DNA of 64,000 nucleotides from Collybiopsis luxurians FD-317 M1 (GCA_000827265.1 KN834770.1:719033-783032); one strand, 5' to 3'. Counted from the stretch's first letter, positions 10,802-22,299 are shown. Notes: generated by a model from the sequence alone, not told the origin. Program-made: numbers and translations.

Positions 10802-13800
10802 ATGTCCTTGTCGTGGAATGTAGATGGTGTACCACTTGCAGCTTATATGAGAGTTGTCATTATATTCACTTCCAATCTCTTAAAATTAGACAAAGAGGTA
10901 TGTTTTGACCAATTCTCGACACATGGTAAGGTCGCCCAAAAGAGTTATTCCCACGGATACCCTTGTACCTGCTGATTTTAGCGACTGCAATATCGGCACC
11001 CCCCTGATTGGTCCATCATATTCTTGTCCATCATACCCAAGTGTCATCAAACACGAACCCGGCAGATCAAGATTCAGCTACCACGGACTCCCTAGTACAC
11101 CTTGCCTATACCGTCGTCGACAAAGCATGGACTCCGCTTTGCTCTCCCACTGTGCTTTCCGTGCCTTCAGCCTGTATGAGTAGAATCGGAGCCCCCGGAA
11201 CCATCAAGCGAATGATTGCCAACCAGATAGGATACGAAGGAGATGTATCGCCCTCGGTATACCCGCTGTTTGCGCTTCCACTTGAAGGGGAGGGATCTCT
11301 CAAGTACCAAGAAGTCGAGAAGATGTCATTGAACCATTATACTCCGATCAGTAATGACGTCCGTGAACGAACAGTGGAACTGGGCATTAGTCCGCTGGTC
11401 CAGGACTCGTTCTCTGTCTGGCTTTTTTTCCAACTGGATGGTATGTCTATCCGTAATCCTCCACAATCCTAACTGATTTTAAGGATGTAAGTTTCAGTGA
11501 CTCCAAGATTAACAACCCACTCGTCAACGCTGACCGACACGGCGGTAGCGGATTCGTTGTCGCCGACCCCAGGGACAATCGTTATTCCTCCACTAGCGAC
11601 TCTTTCACCAGCCAGCTTTCCACCGTCAACGATCCCTGCCCAGTGTAGTTTGGAAGCGTGTTTCCCGGATTCCTGGCGGCGGTTCGAAGAAAAGTACCAG
11701 AACTTGGTGATCTATACATCCGACGATAAAGGAAATTTCGGGCTGGCCTTAAGCGATATAATTCAAACAAAGAGCGAGAATGAGCTTACGCCTGCCGCTC
11801 GCCGATTTAAGGATACATTGCTTCGTCCGAGGCAAGCCGATTCAGTGAGTGACTTTCTTCTTTCGTATTTCTCAATGTTGATGCTGTTCCAGCTCGTCCG
11901 TGGTTATATTCCTACTTTAAAGACATTACGGGACAATTTAGTGCAAGATCTGGACCCTTTGGGACATATTCTTTATAAATACATAAATCCAACGTCCGAC
12001 GACTCATCATCCCCGCTACACGCTGCCCCGCCACCTGCGCCTGCGTCTACTCTCGCTGACCTCGCACCCAGTCTTGTGCCCACTGATTCTGCACCTGTGC
12101 CTACGCCGGCAACCGTTCACCCTGCACCTGCCTCTTCTTCGTCTGCTGCCTCTGCGCCCGCTGCTCCTGTGCCCGCTGCTCCTGCACCCAACCCCAATAA
12201 AGTAAATCTGCGGGAGTATACGAATGTCACGTCTTTCCTATACAATGCCTCTAGTCTCTCCAATTATACCGAATCTTCATACCGAACTATCTTGTTCAAC
12301 GAATTAGCACAACATTACAAGCTTTTCAGAATAGATTATATGCAGTAAGTTACTTTTTACCTTTCAACTGACAAGCCAGACTGAATTCGTGGTCTAGCAG
12401 CAGTACCCGCTGGGACATCGCTATCCCTGTTCATTTCGATCATGCACTAAGTTCCTTATGCCCGAGGAGCGACTTCCGCGCACACAAGACTGTCTCGGTC
12501 CTGATTTTGGAAGTCGAATCAGGCGGAAACGATGTCAAAAGCATTTTAATCCATGCAGCATTTCTTGTCCGCCTTGTCAACCGCTTCCTCAGATCGCAGG
12601 GTCGTGAACCGACATTTGTCATTCTTGCGATCTACCTCACCAAATCTGGGAAGTTCACGACTCATTTTGTTTTTGAATCGGAGGATCCCGAAGAGGTGCA
12701 ACCAGACCAGTCATCCTCAGAGCAGCCTGGGATGACAACCCCAAACAGACGGCGGGTAAGTTAGTTATTCGTTTCATTTGTGGTGCCGCTCATCATCTGA
12801 AATCAGGTCAAATATCATTCTGAATCCGATGATATATCGGCACCCTCAGGACTGCAATTCCTGCTCTGTTTGTACAACATTCCCGCCGTCAATGGCCCGA
12901 ATCTCGACGGGATCGAGCTCTTCATTGAACAATACAACAAAGATATGCTCAACGCCAAGCTTCCGTCCTACTCAAGTATCGTAGAGGGCGCGGATGGAAA
13001 TACAGCCAGCGGGAATTCGAAGACTGGGCCTCATGGCTTTGGGGGGAATGGCTCTGGGGGGGGATGGGTCTGGGGGGAATGGGTCGAACGGGAACTCTTT
13101 CAATGGCAATAATGGCGGACAGCAGGATCAGGGCAGGAGCCCCACCAAAAAGCACACGAAATATGGCAACGCGCAAACCACCAATGCAGGCTCCCACAAC
13201 AACACGTTGAATCTTTCACTATGGAACAAGGAATATTTCAAGAGACCGGGTTTGCCCCCTGTTCCGGTGAGTAAGGATGTCTATCAGTCTCTTTTTCACT
13301 TTCTAATCTTTGTACAGATGCCTGGCCATGCTGGTGTTTACATTCGCAACAATACTATCCTCAAAGATGCCAGCGACAACGAGTTGAAGATCTTATATAT
13401 GCTCAAGACATTACGACATAAATCTGATAACATCGTTTATGCCCAATGGTTCGAACCCACGGCTCATCGCCTCCGCGCTGTTTTTCCCAAAGAGGTCCCA
13501 TTCAGGAACGTTCTCGGATACTGCCCCCGTTGGAGCTACCACTTGGTAGCTGGTGTGAGCTACCTCCACCGTAATCGCATCGCCCATCTGGACATCAAAC
13601 CGGGCAATGTGGTTTGTTCACAAGAAGGCATCCTCAAAATCATTGATTTCTCAGTTTCCGTGTACTTGTCAGGGGACGAACAGATAGTTCGCGGCTACCA
13701 AGGAACGCAAAACTGGACGGCGCCGGAAGTTGGGACAGAAGAAGGACCTTCGCGTGAATATAACCCCTTCTTGGCCGATAAATGGAGCTGCGGGGCCATG

Positions 13801-14076
13801 ATGCAGGTAATTGCAGACCGAGCTCGAAGAAATTTCACCCCGGATGAAGCCCTAAAACGTCTTTCCCAGCTCCTACAGAATCGTGATCCCCTTCGCCGAC
13901 CGGACTTGTCTGTGTGGTCAACAACTGTGCGCCAGCGGAATTCTGTAATTCTTACTGGAGCGTATCGGGGGCCCAAGAGGTCTCTTCCGGATACTTTCCT
14001 CTTTGACGAAGTACGTCCGAGATATAAGAGGGTTTGTACAGAATTCAACGCAGGTCCCCCTTTGCTGGTAAATTAG
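10802..14076 (+). CDS. Divergent fungal protein-kinase-like protein, with probable frameshift
   Basis: The C-terminal 250 residues resemble a protein kinase C-lobe: AHLDIKPGNVV (13582-13614) in place of the usual HRDxKxxN, IIDFSVSV (DFS for DFG, 13645-13653), then GTQNWTAPEV as an APE motif and DKWSCGAMM. No Gly-rich loop or VAIK lysine was found before it. The N-terminal half has a Ser/Pro/Ala-rich linker and a segment WDIAIPVHFDHALSS...SVLILEVESG that vaguely recalls the N-domain of fungus-specific (FunK1-like) kinases; that link is a guess. Introns fit at about 11441, 11846, 12345, 12756 and 13267. A run of eight G at 13056-13063 lies where the upstream frame (ending at 13112) must switch to the kinase frame; one G fewer joins them. 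The start at 10802 with an intron at about 10926-11044 is the weakest part; ATG 11177 is an alternative. Confidence 0.6.
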
Positions 14077-14559
14077 GTCTTATCGGTGTGCCATTTACCG
14101 TTTGCTTGTCTCGTCGTCCACATCACGGAAAGGCCATGAATAGCATGAATAGCACAGTTTACAGAGCCTTTGATCAAAAGATTGCAGGTAGAGTATTACT
14201 ATATACTCCGGGAAGTATGCTATATGTGTTATTCAAGATCAGTTGAGTTCAAATATTCCGTTCAGTCTTCTTACCAACTTCTAACGCGAATGTTCATGAG
14301 ACACTTACTTAGAGAAGCATCTGTAGCATTGACGATTTTGACTGCGGCCCTCCACAAGTATGTGTATGAGTCGAAGACAAATTTCACAGAGTTTCCAGTC
14401 AGACATCGTCCACACACTAAGACGAAGAGGTTATGTATCCAGCTAACACATCTAAAGACAATTGATCTCCAGCTTCTGAAGCGCTCGCAATGGCAAGCAC
14501 AGCGAAAATGTTATCCACAATACTAAGCCTATTCCCCATTTTCAGCTGCAAACCTTTCA

Positions 14560-14863
14560 TCAACATCGAATGGCCTCTGAAAAACCAACTGAAAGACTGA
14601 CCAACAAATCAACCATGTCCCTATTGCCCTGTCGTGCTGCCTGCAATAATACATGAAACAAGGAACGGAACTCTCACAGACCACAGATCAAATACTGACA
14701 TAGTACAAAGCAGTACGTCCCAGTATGTCCCAGTATGTCCCAATATATCTCGTTGGTGCACTAGCGCCCCCGAGTTGAGTAACAATTGAACCGAGTCGCC
14801 GTGTCCATTCAATGCAGCAGTATGCAAAGGTGTCTTTCCATACCCTGGATCTACACAATTCAC
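14560..14863 (-). pseudogene. Ankyrin-repeat fragment broken by a 10-bp tandem expansion
   Basis: Reading leftward, GYGKTPLHTAALNGHGDSV and QLLLNSGALVHQRD form one ankyrin repeat. After a GT-AG intron (about 14653-14705), AARQGNRDMVDLLVS continues a second. Between them, three copies of a 10-bp unit (14711-14740) interrupt the frame. Removing two units (20 bp) gives DILGRTALYYAARQG, a textbook ankyrin junction, so the insertion looks like a secondary disruption. A stop follows at 14560-14562. Upstream minus-strand sequence to about 15234 is open but shows no clear repeat. This is most likely a relic of a larger ankyrin gene. Confidence 0.6.
14711..14746. repeat. Short tandem repeat, 10-bp unit, three copies plus partial
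   Basis: The unit CAGTAyGTCC is repeated at 14711-14720, 14721-14730 and 14731-14740, followed by a partial copy. It sits inside the ankyrin fragment and shifts its frame. Confidence 0.85.
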
Positions 14864-15440
14864 TATTCAGAATGATAAGTATTAATCAAAGAAATCACAA
14901 GTAAGAAACTGTGATGCTTGGCGTATCTAGTAGGAAGAGCTACCGCTTACATATCAAATTGAAGAACCTCCCAAATTAAACCTCATTCTTCAAATCCATG
15001 CGTCTCGCAATAAATGAAGACAGTTCGTGGTCTTCTGCAGTGCTCGATGACTTTCTGGGTGCCGGTCCGACCACTAGTGCACGAGAGGGCCAAGACCAAG
15101 AATTCATTCAGAATCCTCAAAGCGGTCATCAACAAGCGCAGGACATTCAAGTCATCGAAAAACTCCAGAAAAGCAGGAAATCTTCGTCTCTGTCGAGATT
15201 CGCCTGTAATCCTCGCATTCCTGCTCGCTCCCAATACTACCTAATAAAGGTCGAATGATTGCGTCCATCAATGTTCAATGTTGCATGATAAATGGAGTTT
15301 TAATGGCCTCTTTTGCACCATAATTGTAATTGATGGCGAGCTTTCTCTGTTCGTCACAATCGCGGGGAAAATCAGAGACTAGTGGATATATTTGCAAAGT
15401 AAAAGGGCCAGTCAAAACTACTACATGCTTTTATTTTGAG

Positions 15441-16102
15441 TCAATCGCTCTGAGGATGAAAGGCTGAGACAGACACGCGCGGGATATCCATGATCCTGGG
15501 GCCGCTCTGAACCGGTTTTTGCCACTGAAATTATTTCTGGAAAGACCGAGGTTCACCAGCAAGATTTTCAAAAATAGATGTTGATCGACTGTTCTTTCGA
15601 AAACCCTTCGTAAATCTACATTCACGGAAGAAAGTTTAGGCATATCGGGAGCGAGGCCGCTTGTACATACATCCCAGTGACTATCATGGCAAACGCCATG
15701 ATTAGTCCAATAAACCTCGTACTATCCACCTTATTGGGCATTTGTCTGCAGATCTGGTAGGACGCAGACGATACGGTGATATCCACAAAGAGAACTTGCT
15801 AGGCTACAGACTGGAATTTGAAAGTCTTTCTGATTGAGGAGAAAGACGGCAGCGGAAAAACTTCGACTCACTAAACAATCTCCTTTTTTAACACACTTAT
15901 TGGTCTGTAGAACAGATTTCAAGGCGAGTAAGTAGGTAACACTATAACATCTTAGTAGTTCAACCAATGTGCAGTTACCTATGTACATGCGCCGCTTTGC
16001 TGCGAAGAATTCTGAGCGGCTTGCTTCTTCAGTACGTATAGTCATTTCATACCGGAGTCTCTTCCTCGCTCCAGCCATCCAAAGTTGCTTATATGCATTC
16101 AT
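15441..16102 (-). CDS. Doubtful small multi-exon gene, unknown product
   Basis: This is not recognised. Reading leftward, an ATG at 16102 after an acceptor-like CAG opens MNAYKQLWMAGARKRLRYEM with a charged continuation to a GTAACT donor near 15978. A further stretch, MPNKVDSTRFIGLIMAFAMI, contains one hydrophobic helix (about 15660-15740). WQKPVQSGPRIMDIPRV follows an acceptor and ends at TGA 15441-15443. The pieces look protein-like, but I could not join all of them with confident splice sites, so this may be one small membrane protein, two fragments, or chance. No function is proposed. Confidence 0.2.
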
Positions 16103-16530
16103 ACTGTGGGCCTACGACCGGAAAATCATTTCTGATTCTTCCGAGAGTGTAAAGCTTCCAGATACAGACTCTTCGCAAATGATTTGGATTGGTTCTCAGA
16201 AATCGAACGTGAATGAGTGTCAATAAATTCTGCAGCGACGGCCGTAACATCCATTCGGCGCTATCAATAAAGCGAACCTATCCTATCTCCAGTTAGTCAA
16301 AAACAGAAAGATGTATAGAGTTCGAACGCGATAAGATTCAAAGACTCGGAAAAGGTGAAGGAGGATTTAGCCGCCTTAAAGTTGCCTTGAAGCAACTTGA
16401 AGTGGGCGCTTCTATTAGGCGCTCAATATCATATATCGCTATTACCAACCATTACCGTATCACTTGGTCACAGCGACCTATCGACTTTACGGAGGTTTTC
16501 CCAGCACTCGAACTTGAACCTCTCGAGTGC

Positions 16531-16538
16531 TATATAAA
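16531..16538 (+). promoter_or_regulatory. TATA-like box of F-box gene
   Basis: TATATAAA lies 34 bases upstream of the F-box start at 16572, so any transcript it directs would have a very short leader. Confidence 0.5.
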
Positions 16539-16571
16539 GTGGGAAATACGGTCAGAATCTTCTTCAGTGCA

Positions 16572-18332
16572 ATGGAGGCCCCTCCCATGATCACCAACGC
16601 CAGCTCGCTCACCAACGTTTCTCTTCTCTGTACCAGTTGCATCACTAAACTCGACAATCTCACTCACCCACCTGTAGACGCGGTTTTTCATCATTCAATA
16701 TCTTCCCGGCTCAGAGATGGCTTCAACCTCTCCATCTTCTATAACGAACTCGCCAAGGTGAACGCTTTCCTCGCAGACGTTCCAGAGAGCCTTACTGGGT
16801 ATGACAAGACCATTGCAGAGATGGAACAGCTTCTCGCCAGCATAAAGGATGCCCGGAACGATCTCCTACGTCGCTCAGATAATGCCCGGTCTTTAAGCTC
16901 GGCTTCCATACGGAAACTGCCTCCAGAAGTTTTGGAAGAAATATTCGCGTCATATATTTCAGAGGAAGGTGGCGGGTACGCGTTATCGCTTAGGCGTCAT
17001 GGGCGTCGCGACCACATTTCCTGCCCAACGCTCAAACTCTCCTGGGTCTGCTCCTTCTGGCGGAGCTTGGTGTTAGATTGTCCCAAGCTCTGGTCTTCGC
17101 TTAAATTGTCATCCCAGGTTCTCTTCTGCCAACCAGGTTCATTCCCAATCTTCTTAAAGTATATCTACAACTCGGGCGAAAATTTATTGGATATCCACTT
17201 CGATGGGGGCCGTTTCGACTCTTCACCTAATGCCAGAGTCGACAAGGCCATAGATATTCTTTTGGACAATTCGATGCGTTGGCGCACTGCGGTCCTGCTG
17301 ATAACCAATGCCTCGGCAAATGATTGGTTCTCAGCTTCTTCCAGGCTGAATGCCAGGTCGGGTTCAGGAAGCCCAGCCCGAAATCCACCGCCAGGAGACT
17401 TTTCCGCTCTGGAGCATCTTGAAATGCCTCAAAGTCTATCGTGGTCGGATGAACTGTCTGGGATTTTCCGGACTTTTTCGCGCTGCCCACGATTAGAGAC
17501 TTATCATGGGTCCTCATTTTCACTGGCCGTCAGCGGTGTGGACTTTTCGCATGTGAAAGAACTTGCTCTCACTTCTTCGGTTATCGGCAAGTCCTTTGGT
17601 CATCTCCTCTATCGACTTCCAGAGCTGGAAAGTTTGACAGTGGCAAATTTCCAGTTGTCAGAGGACGGCACTGATGACCCATTGCTCCGGGAAGCGACAC
17701 ATTACACTTCAGCCCTTTCCAAGTTGAAATTGACGTCGAGAACTTTACAGCCGGAAGCATGGCGTTTCATTCGCCTGCCCTCTTTGACAGAGCTTCACAT
17801 TTCCATCGTCAGCGCCGACCATTTTGCGAACTTGATTTATCTCTCTTCGGTTCTCCTTGAGTCAGGATGCCAGCTTCAAACTCTTCGTTTGTATGTTTAC
17901 TGCTTCATGGAGCAACAGCAGCAGCAGGCTCTCCTGGACTTTATTACTCTCCATCCTTCTCTTGTCAATTTGGTTATCAGCCTACAATCGGACGAGGAAG
18001 TGCAGTGCTTTGTACAGAACCTGCAGCCGAAAGGAGACCCTCCTTCGCGTCTTGCATCGAACCTTCGCTCTCTGAAATTGCAGTGGACCGTCCATCTATA
18101 CCAAGACTTTGACCAGACCCTGTGTTCGAGTATCTGTGAGATGGTCAAGTCGAGATGCACGGTTCGTAAGTCTCATGCAACCGGGAAGCTGGAATTAGCT
18201 GGGTTGCAGTCGCTAACGCTCGTATTGAGTGACGGCGATAGTCACAACACTTTCTCGCAATTTGTTCATACCCAACTCTCTACTCTAGAAGATGCTGGCT
18301 TGATCTTGGATGTTCAGTCAGACTACGAGTAA
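16572..18332 (+). CDS. F-box domain protein (Agaricomycete type), single exon
   Basis: The 586-residue protein is uninterrupted. A predicted helical N-terminal part (FYNELAKVNAFLADVPE, then MEQLLASIKDARNDLLRR) leads to an F-box at about residues 113-160: IRKLPPEVLEEIFASYI, then LSWVCSFWRSLVLDCPKLWS. The remainder has leucine-rich segments (LPELESLTVANFQ, LPSLTELHISI) of the irregular LRR kind found in large basidiomycete F-box families. It would recruit a target to an SCF ubiquitin ligase through Skp1. Start 16572 follows a TATA-like box and has MEAPPM; an upstream in-frame non-ATG extension was not used. The target is unknown. Confidence 0.88.
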   Translation: MEAPPMITNASSLTNVSLLCTSCITKLDNLTHPPVDAVFHHSISSRLRDGFNLSIFYNELAKVNAFLADVPESLTGYDKTIAEMEQLLASIKDARNDLLRRSDNARSLSSASIRKLPPEVLEEIFASYISEEGGGYALSLRRHGRRDHISCPTLKLSWVCSFWRSLVLDCPKLWSSLKLSSQVLFCQPGSFPIFLKYIYNSGENLLDIHFDGGRFDSSPNARVDKAIDILLDNSMRWRTAVLLITNASANDWFSASSRLNARSGSGSPARNPPPGDFSALEHLEMPQSLSWSDELSGIFRTFSRCPRLETYHGSSFSLAVSGVDFSHVKELALTSSVIGKSFGHLLYRLPELESLTVANFQLSEDGTDDPLLREATHYTSALSKLKLTSRTLQPEAWRFIRLPSLTELHISIVSADHFANLIYLSSVLLESGCQLQTLRLYVYCFMEQQQQQALLDFITLHPSLVNLVISLQSDEEVQCFVQNLQPKGDPPSRLASNLRSLKLQWTVHLYQDFDQTLCSSICEMVKSRCTVRKSHATGKLELAGLQSLTLVLSDGDSHNTFSQFVHTQLSTLEDAGLILDVQSDYE

Positions 18333-18425
18333 TTATTCGCCGTTTTCTTATAACTATGCCTACATTTATTCTGGATTTACCCTATTGCATGTACTGATTA
18401 CTATTTCGCGAATGTATGACGGTTA

Positions 18426-18944
18426 TTACGAACGACTTGTGTTCCATATATTCCGCCCTCGATTGACATAGTTTGCGAATCCCAGTCTCGCGTTCATTTC
18501 GTCTATTGATCTGGAAAAAAATAAAGGTCTGGACAAAAAATGAACAGCATGAGTTACTGGTACTTACCTTGTCTTCATTTCACTGGACCATGTTATTTCT
18601 TTCAAAGGCGCAGCATTAAGAGAGGCCCCCAGGATACCAAGACCTAATCCAATAATTGCTTCGAGTACAATCTGTTGCATAGTCAGTATCTGGAATTTTT
18701 GGAGGACGCAATAATCACATCTTGAGGAAGGGAACTTTCTGGTTTTCCAAGTGCTTTTAAGTGCGAAAGGTCTGTGGGACGATGATATGTACAAGACTAT
18801 ATGTGGGCAGACCGCGAAACTCACGCTCATATGTAGAAAACGCAGCTACAAAATACTGGGTCAGCAGGATGCTGAATGTCTGAGAGAAAGCTTACCATGG
18901 AGAACGGCAAGGCTTGCAGCCAATAACAATATACGGCCAAGCAT
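18426..18944 (-). CDS. EMC5: ER membrane protein complex subunit 5 (EMC5/MMGT-like)
   Basis: EMC5 is a small two-helix subunit of the EMC, which inserts membrane proteins into the ER; the family is also called membrane magnesium transporter. Five short exons join as MLGRILLLAASLAVLH, AAFSTYE, HLSHLKALGKPESSLPQD, IVLEAIIGLGLGILGASLNA plus APLKEITWSSEMKTR, and SIDEMNARLGFANYVNRG, ending RNIWNTSRS at TAA 18426-18428. The AAFS near the first helix, LPxDIVLE before the second helix, and the final NxRGR are typical of the family. Length is about 105 residues, as expected. It shares an 83-bp divergent promoter with the ZW10-like gene. Confidence 0.92.
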
Positions 18945-19027
18945 AATGAGAGTCGCAGAGAAACGAGTACACGTGCACAAGCGCGTCTTCACAAGTTACC
19001 ACCACTTTTTACGGCCCCAAGGCCTTG
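18945..19027. promoter_or_regulatory. Short bidirectional promoter (EMC5 / ZW10-like)
   Basis: Only 83 bases separate the start codons of the two divergent genes. The region contains a palindromic E-box, CACGTG, near 18971-18976. Co-regulation of two early-secretory-pathway genes is plausible but is an inference. Confidence 0.55.
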
Positions 19028-22000
19028 ATGGCTTTCCCGGTTCCTACCCATCTTCCCCGGCGAGCAGCGCCTCAAGATGTTACCTCAAAGATTCTGTCCA
19101 CGATGGATGAGGCAACCAACAAGTCCTTGACCGCTTCCCTGGCAAATTCTTGGCTGGAAGAGCTGGATACGACTATTCAATCTACGAAAGTGCGCCAAGC
19201 AACTTACTGCTGTATGTTTTGCAAACTGAGATATTCTCTAGGAGCAAATTCACGACCGTATTCATGCCGACTTGCCTGAATTCGAACGACAGCTGCAGAC
19301 CTCCATTTCTGTACAGACACGTCTGCGCACATTAACCACCCAAGTTGACTTGCTGAATCACTCATTAATTGATTCTGAGGTGTCTACATATCTTCTGCAT
19401 GTAATTTACTTATTGACTTCTCGTAAAGACAGGTCTAGTACCTGCTTTAGTCAAGACACTGACTACTCACTCGGCTCTGGCTCAAAATGCAACTAATGCA
19501 AGAGTTAAACACGAAGCTCTGTCACATTTGTTACGATGCCGGAAAGAATACTCGTCCTTGGAGACGCTTGTGAACAATGGTGACCTTCCGGAAGCTGTGG
19601 AAGCTTGTACTCGTATGGAACAATTATTGGGAGACGCGCCTGTAGCTTTAGCTCAGGCTAATGTTTTGCTGGATCTAAAGGTGAATTGATGTTGACGTAC
19701 GTGTTCCACATCTAACGTATCTTCTAGCGCAAATTTAACGCTAGTAAAGCTCGTACTCAAGACCAACTGAGCGATGCGTACACGAGATGTGTCCAAATTA
19801 CCCCACTCGAATTAACAGTTGCCCCCTCCGCGCAAGGTATGCTCTCAAATACGTGGGTACAGACAATGTCTCTAAAGTACGCTTAGTCCGCCAGTCCGAA
19901 CGAACATTATTACTGCCCGATATTCTCTCATCTCTATCCTCATCATCTCTCGATGACCACCTAAATACTCTACGTCGAGATATAACGACTCACTATATCG
20001 ACTCCTTACTCGTTCAGCCCATGTCTGTCCTGGAGGAGGACTACAAAATAACCTGCGTGCCTTCGCCACCGAATGATGAAGTTATGAGTCTCCGTATTGA
20101 GAATCTATCACGGACCTTACAATTCCTTTCCAACCGCCTCCTTAACCACCTTCCGACTCCCAAGAAATCCTCTTTCCTCCGGTCGTTATGCAAACCCGTT
20201 GTTTCCAGTGTTCTGAACAACCTCCTCATCCCCACCCTTCCTTCTTCCTTTGACCACCTTCCCTCCTTTCTCGAGTTGTTGAAGAGCGCCGTAATGTTTG
20301 AAGAAACGTGCATAATCGGATTACTGGGTAATGACGCGTCTGATACACCCATTAAAGGCTGGGGCGATGGCGTGGGAGGGCACTATGAACGCCAACGACG
20401 GATACTTATTTTGGATAGCTGTCGTTCAAAAATCCTTGAGCCAGACAACTTTGCCGATACCTTCGTCGTAGAAGTGGAGGTGGATGTGGCAAAGGTGGCT
20501 CCGGAACCTGAGATTGTGCCGGTTCAGGAAGAAGCTCCGGAGGATGCAGATGCAGATGCTTGGGGTCTGGATGAAGATGCAGTTCTTACGTCTTCGACTA
20601 CAAAGGCGGACGAGGATGGATGGGGCTTTGAAGATAACAGCTACCCAGAGAAGAAAACTGGTGATGCGGATGGATGGGGCTTTGATGAAGGTGAGGTCAA
20701 CACGTCGGCAAAGGTCGACGACGATAGCTGGGGCTTTGATGACGACGCCCCAGAGGATTCAGCGGATGCGCCAACGGAGGAGTTGCCTTCAGATCCCCAA
20801 CCACAGAGTAATGGTCACAATTCGGAGTCTGAAGATGCATGGGGTTTGGACGAAGACGCAACGGCAGGAGCGGAGGGTGAAACGAATTGGGATGATCCGT
20901 GGGGGGAAGATACCTCCGCACCGCCCAAATCCCCTCGACCTTCTCCCTCTTTGAAATCACCCAAAGCTGCTACCAGACTTGAGAAATTAGCGAACAAAGG
21001 GAAGAAAGCCCTGAACGGTAATTCTCCTATGAGTTCGCCGTTAGTGGCAGCACCTGTTTCGCCCAATGTGGCTTCTGCAAAAATTTCACCTCCGGTGAAG
21101 GCGCTCCAGTCTCATTCTCCACAGCAACTTTCACTACCTTCGACAGATAAACTCGTCGAAAAGCGTCCACCGAATTTATCATTCTCGGCTCCACCTCCGA
21201 AAGAAATTTACGTTGTCTCGACTCGAATGAAAGGTATTCTATCCCTCGTTCGGGAAGCACTACGTGAAAGCCGGGAATTTGCTAATTCACGGCTATTGCC
21301 TCCGACATTATCAGGGCAAGCTGGATCACCTGGATCAACGCTTTTCACCACTTCTGGTTCCATTCTGGATTTGTATTGTGCGCTTTACCCGGTGGTGTTT
21401 AGTGCCCAGTTGCAGTCGTTGGAGGGACCCATGAGGTTCTCAAATAACTGTCTGTATCTTAGTGGTGAGATTCAGGCTATTGAGAGGGATTTAAGAGGGC
21501 CGGAAGTTGAATCCGTGAAAAACCGTCTTGACGAGTCAGCACGTACCTTGAATCTGCTAGGTCAAAGTTGGTACGGTGACGCTGTCGTAAGTTTTATTCC
21601 TTTCTCTCTCGTCCGGGGTAATTCAATGGTCCTCAGGAAAAACAACGCCTACTCGTTGATACCATTCTAACCCAGGGTACCGAGGGCTTCACCTTCACTG
21701 GCGACCAAGATCGATATGACGAGTGCGAGAGCTCGATGAATCGGGTTCTGCAGGAAATAAGACGTGTATCGCAAAAGTGGAAAGGCACGTTAACAAAGAG
21801 CAAATATTATGCTGCTATAGGATCTGTGACGGACGCTGCGCTCTGCCGTGTGTTGCAAGATGTGCTCGCGTTGGATGATATCCCAGAAGTGGAATCACAT
21901 CGGTTGAGCGAGCTATGTAGGATATTATTGGCTCTGGAAGGAATATATGTTGAAGATCCGGAACAGGTTCGCTATATTTCGCCTCTCGGATTTGTTCTTT

Positions 22001-22299
22001 GTATCTTATGGGTTTACTCCATAGCCTTCCTTTGTTGTCGCTTATGTTCCATCATGGCTCAAATACTCTTACTTATCCGAGCTATTGGTACGCCCGAGAA
22101 TATTTTGCTTTCTGTCTGGTCCTAATGCTCGATGCAGGAAGCGTCTCTCGCTGATATAACGTACCTTTTCGAGGAAGGCGCTCTGGTCGACTTTGAGGTA
22201 GAGGAACTGGCGAGACTAGTGCGGGCATTGTTCGCGGATACGGTTTTACGGACTAATACGATCAACAAAATTATGGGTGGGCATCCAGCTCGCAAGTAG
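19028..22299 (+). CDS. ZW10/Dsl1-family vesicle tethering (and possibly kinetochore) protein
   Basis: Family members act in the Dsl1/NRZ complex that tethers Golgi-derived COPI vesicles to the ER; animal ZW10 also serves the kinetochore RZZ complex. The N-terminus MAFPVPTHLPRRAAPQD is followed by coiled-coil-like text (WLEELDTTIQSTKEQIHDRI, then LPEFERQLQTSISVQTRL). The middle, 20540-20910, has six acidic motifs each centred on tryptophan (DAWGLDEDA, DGWGFEDN, DGWGFDEG, DSWGFDDDA, DAWGLDEDA, WDDPWGED), like the COPI-binding segment of yeast Dsl1. The C-terminal half (ESSMNRVLQEIRRVSQKWK, LEGIYVEDPEQ, DFEVEELARLVRALFADT) fits the ZW10 C-terminal helical domain; the protein ends GGHPARK at TAG 22297-22299. 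Introns near 19192, 19379, 19681, 19833, 21587 and 21968 are short. COQ1 starts only 116 bases downstream. Confidence 0.85.

Noticed and set aside
13448..13458. tRNA B-box-like GGTTCGAACCC
   Set aside because: It lies within well-supported coding sequence (QWFEPTAH) and no A-box or acceptor stem fits around it.
20484..20954. 156-codon open frame inside the ZW10-like gene
   Set aside because: It is an out-of-frame shadow of the repeated acidic Trp segment.
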